Shown here one piece after another: positions 1-5,157 of a stretch of 5,157 nt of DNA. The position numbers and the translations under genes were made by a program. The notes under the pieces were generated by a model, which saw only the letters and a list, made by a program, of their open reading frames with translations, made no database searches and was not told where the DNA came from. Position 1 is the first letter of the stretch; the number at the start of each line of letters is the position of its first letter. Source of the DNA: CAZHPY01 sp964534705 (GTDB lineage: Bacteria; Omnitrophota; Gorgyraeia; 2-01-FULL-45-10); NCBI GenBank assembly GCA_964534705.1, contig CAZHPY010000085.1, forward strand, positions 1 to 5,157, read 5' to 3'.

Positions 1-3000
1 TCCTTGCTTTGTGCATTGCGGCGGCTCTTGCCTTCAAGTCCCGTTTCGCGTCATCGACATCTATTTTCATTTCACGACGGCGGATGGAAACAGCGATAAC
101 GCTTATCAGGGACGCAACCGCTACACTTATCCCTATTAACACCGTCGGAGTCAGATAAAGCTTTGCCGCAAGGGGCGTCCCATAAAAAGCAGTGATAAAA
201 AGCGTCAACCCTATGAAGATAGCCCACCTAAATTTATAAATATACCTGGTTATAGGGTCGTTCGCGCTTGTTTCAAGGAATGACGGCCAAGTAGCTGCCG
301 AACTCTGCCCCAATATATGCAGTTGCGTTTCCTTTTTAAACCTGCTGAAACCAGCTACCAATATTCCCGGCCTGACCACAATACTCAATAAATACACACC
401 TGTAGATGTGAGCATTTCCGCGGCACCTATCGGTATTGTGTGAAAAATAAATGAGACTAATATATTGAACGGCTTGGCTATGGCACTCTGTCCAAAAATA
501 GCAAAGTGCGGCTTCTCGAAACCGAATATATAGTTTAATAGAGGCCCTGTGAACTTAGGATGCATCAGGAGAGTCATCAGGCCCAGGAAGATAAGTTCAG
601 CTGAAAACGGTATATAGACCTCAAGCAATCCAGGGACAAGTATGGCTACAAACGTGAGAAGCAGCTGAATTGTCCATATCCTTTCCGAGAATAGCCCTCT
701 CGTGACCAGGCCTTCTGAATACTCCCCTCTTAAAGGAAGCTTAGGACGTTGAGATTGAGACAGCAAGAAAATACTTGTGTCAAGAATCTCTGCTTTTGGC
801 CTTAGCAGGCGATCCAGCTCCGGTACAAATGAAGTTAACCCCTGCCTCTCTACTTCTTCAGCGGTCAGCGCGTTAAGGTTTATAGCTACTGTTTTTCGCA
901 GGAAACTATCGATCTTTCCATACGCTACCCGGGCCTTTTCAAATTCAGCTATAGTCTCTTTTATCTTTTGTTGTTTCTCCTCCGGCGTAGCAGCCTTTTG
1001 GATCTCTTCCCTTATCTCGTCACCTTTCGTATATGCCTTAAACGCATCCTCTGCTGCTTTAAAGGATGAATCATAACCTTTTTCATAGGCTTCTTGCGCA
1101 GCATCATTTCGCCCGTCCTTGTCAATGCTTAATATAACATCTCTATTTTCTGGAACCCCGAGGAAATCTATTAAACTTCTAAGGGTGTTTCCTTCGTTTT
1201 TTGCTTCTTCTTTTATGCGTTCTGCATCTTTCCCTAACCCTTGGATAAGATGTTTATGCAAATAGCCATAATTACGTATATCAAAAAGAGCTATCCATTT
1301 GATCTCGCCGCGCTCCAGCTCTGACAGGTAATTAGTAGGCGTTGATTCATAAAGGTTAGCGCCCGGCACATAACAGGCCCTTCCGAATATACCGTGATAC
1401 GCGTCCTCGCTCTGGATGAATTTCCTGTCCAATAAATACATATTCTGGTATTGGTTCTCGGCTACCTCTATGTGGTAGTACTGATGCAGTCGTACAAAAT
1501 ACTTACCAAAAGATCTTATGCCGCCCTCCACTATCGTTGAAGCGCCCTGGGCAAGATTGCCGAGAGCATTATTAGGCATGTATTTCATCGCATATCCGTA
1601 TATCGTCTGTTCGGCGTTGAAATAATCTATACGCGGCTGCCACACCATGTAATTGTCGTTCATAGTATTCAACATGCTTTGTACAACCTCCGGAGGCTCA
1701 TAAATATCGGCATCAAGAATTGTCCCGTTTGTCAGTTTAGGCACTCCCTCCTCTTCATTACGAAGCCTGCGAAGGTTTTCAAACCCTGCCTCTGTCGCTA
1801 TGATACCGTAAATTTTCTCCTCCTGCCCCCTAGATCCCAGATAATTAAAGCCTCTTCGTGCGTCCCTCTCAAAGCTTGCCGGGAGGGGGTCCTGGGTTTT
1901 AACTTCAAAAATATAATCTTTCGTAACAGGATCATTATCTTCATCTGCCATAAAGAACCATCTTAACAGTTTATACATATTATGCGGTTTAGCTATGCCG
2001 CCCATGGAGAATATATAAAACCTGTCCTTAACAGACTGGTCCAGGTCCGGGTTATTAAATAATTCTTCGGCTATAATATTATAGTACCTGTCGAAAAGAG
2101 CCGGATTGCCCCCCGGCGCCTGCAGTATCAGGGCGCAGGTGACATTATTAGACTTGATAGCATCGAGAACGACTATATTTTTCCTGATGACCCTTCTAAG
2201 CTGGTCTTCGTTCGCGGGCAATAACGGATTGATAGTGATAAAACTTTTGTCATCGGTTATTTCACTTGGATCCAGCGGAGACTGCAATTTAATATATTTT
2301 CCCGTTATAAGCGCCGCGGCCCACACGATGACCTTTAAGAAGTATACGTCTATTATGACCGTTACGAGATAGGCAAAGGTTATCGCCCATGCCGCTATCA
2401 AGAGGGCCGAGAATATGACAAACGGACTTACAGAAGTGAAGGCGTTAAAATTCAATCCGCTTAAAGCAAGCAGCGTAAGGAACGAGGTCACAAAGACAAG
2501 TACCTGCCTGAATGGGAAATGCCTCTTTAAGACTATTTCTCTTTCTTTTTCCGCGCTGAATTGTTCTTCGAGTTCGCTGCTTACCGTGCCAGGTTTAGGT
2601 TGCGCAAGCCCTTCCCATGGCGCCCCTTCAATCTTCCATTGTATGAGACGCACAATGCCGTAAACAAGTGTGATAGTCGCAGCCCCTGTGAACGGGACCA
2701 ATATAAGCGGCGCCGATGTCATAAACGGCACTATATACGGGATACCTATCTTCCAGATAAATAACGCCAAACCAGCCAAGCCTACAAAACCGGCAAACCA
2801 TCCTTTGCTTATATGTATCGAAGGCCTGGGCCGTACAGGCTTACCTTCCGGCGCGCCACCTGACGGTGTCATCCTATCCTTTACAGACCTTACTATCTTC
2901 TTTATATTCTCTGAAAGGTATACCAGTATCGGAAGCACAACTACCGCTAATAACGACGCCACAAATAAAAGGGTTGAATATACCTTGTTGTTCTTCAGCC

Positions 3001-5157
3001 ATTCATATAAGTTATACCGCCCTTTTTCCGGTAATGAAAGACGATTGTACCATACGTCCTTAAGCAGCGACATCAGCACAATATCCTCCTGCGTCTTGAA
3101 CATTGCCGTTATCGCGCGTGTCTTTGTCTTTTCAAATGTCTCTCGGTCAAACCCAAAGATGGACATGAGGCCTATGTGTTCGCTTGGGTTGGTGTTTTGT
3201 TCGTCCACGTAAACAAGCATGTCGCGGATCGAAACCAGGCTTTCAATATCATACTTTGCCCTCGGCGCAGCCGTTATATCTTTCAGGCCGTCCCTGGCCT
3301 CCATGGACTTGCGCGCTTCGGCAAGCGATCTGTGCAGGCGTATGACTTCGTCGACTAAAAGCTTCATCATTGAAGGCTGCATGTTAGCTTCCATGAATTT
3401 CTTTACAATGGCATCGCGCTGCTCCCTGGTAACGGGGCTATCGCCAAGGTTTAATTCCTTCACGAGGCGCGCCAGCTGTGAATCAACAGCGGCTTCCACT
3501 TCCGCCCTGTTAACATTTTCTTTCACGAGAGGCTTGGTGACGCCCAGGCCAAACCACGTATCTACTGTATACATTATCTTCTTATCGCTTATACTGACAC
3601 CCAGCAATGCCATCTGGTCTTTTACGAGCTTGATCGTATTTACCCAGTTGATCAGGTCCTCTCTTGTGACAGCGCCCATGAATGCGGCATGCCCTATAGA
3701 CTCTGCGTCATCCCTTGCTATATCTATCCCTATCCTTTTAAATTCGTCTTCAGCGGTCTTTGCCAGTTCCATCTCAGACCTCAGGTTGCCCAGTTCCTGC
3801 GCTAATAAGAAATCGATCATCCTGTTAACGCCTGCTTCGGTCGTCAGGTCGCATTCGGTCGTTATTATACGCAGCCTTTCCTCCAATGCCCTCTTCTGGG
3901 ACGCAGGCAGCCCTTCCTGGTTGACCCTTAAAGTAAGGTCCTCTACGGCAAGCTCCTTTATGCGCTGGAGCGCAGGGACCATGTTGTCGGTATAAAGAAA
4001 ATCGAACTTTTCGATAAGCGTGCCGGTAAGGCCTGTGATCGCCCTGACGTCTTCGGCGGTTTGGGGGCTTCCATCCGCAAGGTATATCCGCCTGTATATA
4101 TCTCCTACCCTGTCCCTTAGCGTAATATATTTGAATACGATCTCTCTCTCGGTATACCCTCCCTTTAGCATTTCCTGCACCAGGTAATCCGCTTCGCCCG
4201 TATCCATCTGGACACCTGCTTCTTCGGCATATTGGACAAACCGCGCCCTTAGCTCGTTCAATTGCTGCGTATTATATTGCCTTGTGCCGACCCTGTCAGT
4301 TCTTTCTTTTGCCAGGACACTGCTGAATTCTCCTATTACTCTGACAAAGATCAGGTTGCAGGATGACCTGTCATCCCTCTCAAGAGACCTCTCTTGTCCT
4401 CCTACAATTAAAGCAGGCAAAAATTTTGACATCTGCGAATCAACGGCTGCAAGCTGCGGTGAAATACGGTCCAAAAGATTGCCGTCTACTGTGGTATATA
4501 AAGACGGGGCAACCAATCTGGTAAACCCATCATGAACAGATTTAAGGTTTTCTATAAGAAGCGCTTCGTCATATTCGGCAACAGAATCGATCAATGCCTG
4601 CTGTTCCGCCGTAGGGGTAGCTCCCGCAGGCAGCATCTTTTCTCTTATCAGCTCTTCCAGGCTGTTCATCTGGTTTACCCTGGCCGTCAATTCCTCCGGA
4701 GTAAGTATCCTTCCGAAAACGTTCCTCCACTTCGCCAGGATATATGCGTAATTTTCTTTGCCGTCCAGTGACAGATATGTGGAAAAGTTATTCGGGTCTA
4801 CTACGCTGATCCTGCCCCTGAACCTGTTCTTCTGCGCCCAGGTAAGAGGATCTTCGCCCTCTTCTCTTGCCGCATACAGGGCAGCAAATACATTCGGCAT
4901 GCTTATATACCTGCCGTTCGCTTCCATGCTTATATCTTCTATCGCTTTTATATCTTTAAGCTGTCTTGCTATATATTCAAGCCCGTCTGGCCTGTCTATC
5001 ATCCTCATTACAAATCCGCCGACTTCAGGATCGGTCGCGTGCACGGGCAAGCCCAGGGACTTTTCAAGCTCCCTATAGTAAGCAACATATCTGAGAAACT
5101 TACCCAGGCGCGCAAGCTTATCTCCGCCCGAATAGTCGGTGTCATACATGGTGATCA
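1..5157 (-). CDS. Giant membrane glycosyltransferase, GT84 / cyclic beta-glucan synthase-like, partial at both ends
   Basis: One minus-strand frame (complete codons 5155 down to 2) stays open for 1,718 codons without a stop. No true start or stop is visible. The first Met (5147-5149) has only 8 bases in front of it and no visible ribosome binding site, so it is not a credible start. Order of parts: helical repeat region (residues 1-720), membrane segments (725-951), GT-A-type glycosyltransferase (959-1305), helical insert (1306-1475), second membrane block (1493-1691). The family resemblance is to NdvB/Cgs, inner-membrane enzymes that build cyclic beta-1,2-glucan from UDP-glucose; the actual sugar and product here are unknown. 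NdvB proteins are about 2,800 residues and have no comparable helical repeat arm, so this is an expanded relative. Codon use favours ATA for Ile and AGA/AGG for Arg (10 of the first 11 Arg codons). No frameshift was seen: residue counts from several anchor points agree across the window. The reading frame is near certain; the functional call is moderate. Confidence 0.9.
83..679 (-). other. C-terminal membrane block following the glycosyltransferase
   Basis: Clear hydrophobic segments lie at about residues 1493-1511, 1513-1531, 1585-1603, 1644-1661 and 1670-1691, with a more amphipathic stretch at 1564-1579. LFSERIWTIQLLL (from 1488) sits where NdvB has 'SRWKmLDNLRRSLl', the entry to its post-GT84 helices. 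Residues 1564-1627 (FHTIPIGAAEMLTS, then ending near TWPSFLE) follow the layout of the NdvB stretch 'LPHeA...LDAI.RTL.RL...LLEWTTAA'. The block ends with IRRRE (1691-1695) and a charged helical tail running to the window edge. The basic residues suggest that this end returns to the cytosol, where NdvB relatives carry glycoamylase-like and GH94 domains. Confidence 0.65.
731..1240 (-). other. Helical hydrophilic insert between the catalytic domain and the second membrane block
   Basis: Residues about 1306-1475. In NdvB-type proteins the RWxRGDWQ motif is followed after a short stretch by membrane helices. Here about 170 residues intervene, rich in Glu, Lys and Ala and apparently helical, perhaps coiled coil (ERIKEEAKNEG from 1312, TPEEKQQKIKETIAEFEKAR from 1390). 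Codon choice also differs: 7 of 8 Gln codons in and just before it are CAA, against 4 of 14 in residues 65-327, and about half of its Arg codons are CGN, against 1 of the first 11 in the window. Since the flanks are cytosolic, the insert should be a cytosolic regulatory or partner-binding module. No recognised domain. Confidence 0.6.
1403..1411 (-). other. Ser-Glu-Asp acidic motif, likely catalytic base
   Basis: Codons for S1249-E1250-D1251, followed by AYHG. In GT2-type enzymes an E-D (or H-D in GT84) pair followed by a Gly supplies the general base. The position about 100 residues after the DxD and about 35 before the W of the decayed QxxRW motif is normal for such enzymes. Confidence 0.65.
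1706..1714 (-). other. DxD metal/nucleotide-sugar motif of the glycosyltransferase
   Basis: Codons for D1148-A1149-D1150, preceded by a hydrophobic strand (TIL) and followed by IYEPP, the usual 'LDADxxxP' setting in GT2/GT84 enzymes. Both aspartates are intact, so nucleotide-sugar binding is likely retained. Confidence 0.8.
2303..2983 (-). other. N-terminal membrane block, five to six segments
   Basis: Hydrophobic segments are seen at about residues 725-747, 786-812, 815-836, 884-901 and 910-935, with a shorter one at 937-951 that may lie along the membrane. The linker after the first (748-785) is strongly basic and rich in Pro and Gly (KKIVRSVKDR, GKPVRPRP). The linker at 836-883 also carries many Lys and Arg (KEREIVLKRH). 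By the positive-inside rule both linkers are cytosolic. The first segment therefore crosses from outside to inside, and the preceding residues 1-720 are extracytoplasmic. The fifth segment ends in the cytosol, directly before the glycosyltransferase. This fits the family, whose GT84 domain is cytosolic and flanked by membrane helices. Confidence 0.8.
3050..4714 (-). other. Region of degenerate ~50-residue helical repeats in the protein
   Basis: Within residues 148-702 a weak two-helix pattern recurs. Three copies align without gaps: residues 314-350 (4106-4216), 476-512 (3620-3730) and 519-555 (3491-3601). In each, a Gly-Val/Ile is followed exactly 21 residues later by Thr (T335, T497, T540) and 4 more by an aliphatic residue (I339, L501, V544). 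Weaker copies are near 148-174 (LTPEEL), 415-451, 569-606 (VTREQRD) and 668-702 (T688, I692). Starts fall at spacings of roughly 43-60 residues or multiples. The pattern 'GR.-T.EEL...V..M' loosely recalls DUF4214-type helical repeats, but that link is a guess. The copies have diverged too far to be DNA repeats. Only two cysteines (266, 435) occur. The repeats probably form an elongated extracytoplasmic scaffold or binding arm. Confidence 0.5.
4715..5155 (-). other. N-terminal visible segment, unassigned helical region
   Basis: Residues 1-147 are hydrophilic, with no membrane segment and no signal peptide. The stretch is rich in charged residues and aromatic positions (YYRELEKSLG near residue 26, DPLTWAQKNRFRGR near 102) and looks mostly alpha-helical. 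I recognise no family. The conserved helical segments that precede GT84 in NdvB (for example GELWALP-type motifs) were looked for and not found. From the membrane topology, this part should lie outside the cytoplasmic membrane and depend on an export signal or membrane anchor encoded beyond position 5157. Confidence 0.5.

Larger units (their letters stand above)
1241..2281 (-). other. GT84-like (GT-A fold) glycosyltransferase domain
   Basis: Residues about 959-1305. The block order follows GT84 of NdvB/Cgs. A beta strand with proline (FITINPLLP, 972-980) starts the nucleotide-binding fold, and a second strand (CALILQ, 1007-1012) follows. A segment at 1045-1068 (RFYIFS..., KLLRWFF) aligns with the family's FFLFHR...WERKRG block. 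The DxD motif is ILDADIYEPP, with D1148 and D1150 expected to hold the metal and nucleotide sugar. QPR at 1173-1175 matches the family's LQPRV. SEDAYHG (1249-1255) matches LSHDL.EG and carries the acidic pair E1250-D1251. YESTPTNY (1269-1276) matches the EDFPS.Y block. The closing motif, normally R.HRWxRGDWQ, is here GEIKWIALFDIRN. Family level: GT2/GT84 superfamily is fairly secure; GT84 itself rests on remembered block order; the product is unknown. Confidence 0.72.

Noticed and set aside
1691..1700. Purine-rich or palindromic short motifs (CTCCGGAG and similar) as regulatory sites
   Set aside because: They sit inside codons next to the DxD motif, and no promoter or terminator is expected or supported within this continuous gene.
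777..1966. Plus-strand open frames at 777-1076 and 1679-1966
   Set aside because: Both lie opposite the insert and the DxD-containing catalytic core, where the minus-strand frame carries recognisable motifs.
2670..3212. Plus-strand open frame of 180 residues
   Set aside because: It is antisense to the first membrane segments and the end of the repeat arm, its product has no family features, and it overlaps other plus-strand frames.
3219..3995. Longest plus-strand open frame, 258 residues
   Set aside because: It lies antisense to the continuous minus-strand frame. Its product is rich in Ser, Arg and Leu with no recognisable motif, as expected for the complement of helical coding sequence.
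4385..4410. GGAGG-like sequence on the minus strand as a ribosome binding site
   Set aside because: It encodes Gly-Gly within the open frame and no in-frame start codon follows at a workable distance.
4284..5078. Plus-strand open frames at 4284-4535, 4532-4771 and 4758-5078
   Set aside because: Short, mutually overlapping and antisense to the N-terminal region. Their apparent head-to-tail order comes from the lack of stops on the complement of one long gene.
5147..5149. ATG near the window edge as the start of the minus-strand gene
   Set aside because: The frame is still open upstream of it to the edge, no ribosome binding site is visible in the 8 bases available, and no signal peptide follows although the region is predicted to be exported.

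Overview
The whole window is the inside of one very long minus-strand gene. Reading the complement from position 5155 down to 2, one frame runs for 1,718 codons with no stop and enters and leaves the window open, so the protein's N-terminus (beyond 5157) and C-terminus (before 1) are both missing. There are no intergenic gaps, RNA genes, mobile elements or CRISPR arrays. The plus-strand open frames are shadows of this gene. Residue numbers below count from the first complete codon: residue n occupies positions 5156-3n to 5158-3n.

Read from N- to C-terminus (high to low coordinates), the protein has five parts. (1) About 720 residues are soluble, charged and mostly helical, with a degenerate repeat of roughly 50 residues or multiples of it. 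(2) Five or six membrane segments lie between about residues 725 and 951. (3) A glycosyltransferase domain (about 959-1305) has a DxD motif (D1148, D1150) and a Glu-Asp acid pair (E1250, D1251). Its layout matches the GT84 domain of cyclic beta-1,2-glucan synthases (NdvB/Cgs), but the terminal QxxRW motif has decayed to GEIKW. (4) A hydrophilic helical insert of about 170 residues has different codon use. (5) A second membrane block (about 1493-1691) ends in an Arg/Lys-rich stretch.

The positive charges of the loops give a consistent topology. The glycosyltransferase lies in the cytosol between the two membrane blocks, and the repeat-bearing N-terminal region lies outside the cytoplasmic membrane. 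This would be a membrane-bound, polymer-making enzyme carrying a very large extracytoplasmic helical arm. In known NdvB proteins a glycoamylase-like domain and a GH94 phosphorylase domain follow the membrane block. Whether they do here cannot be seen.

The organism is probably an uncultivated Gram-negative-type bacterium. Very long membrane GT84-type genes, together with heavy use of ATA (Ile) and AGA/AGG (Arg) codons, recall Candidatus Omnitrophota, a phylum known for giant genes. That placement is an inference from general knowledge, not something the sequence proves.
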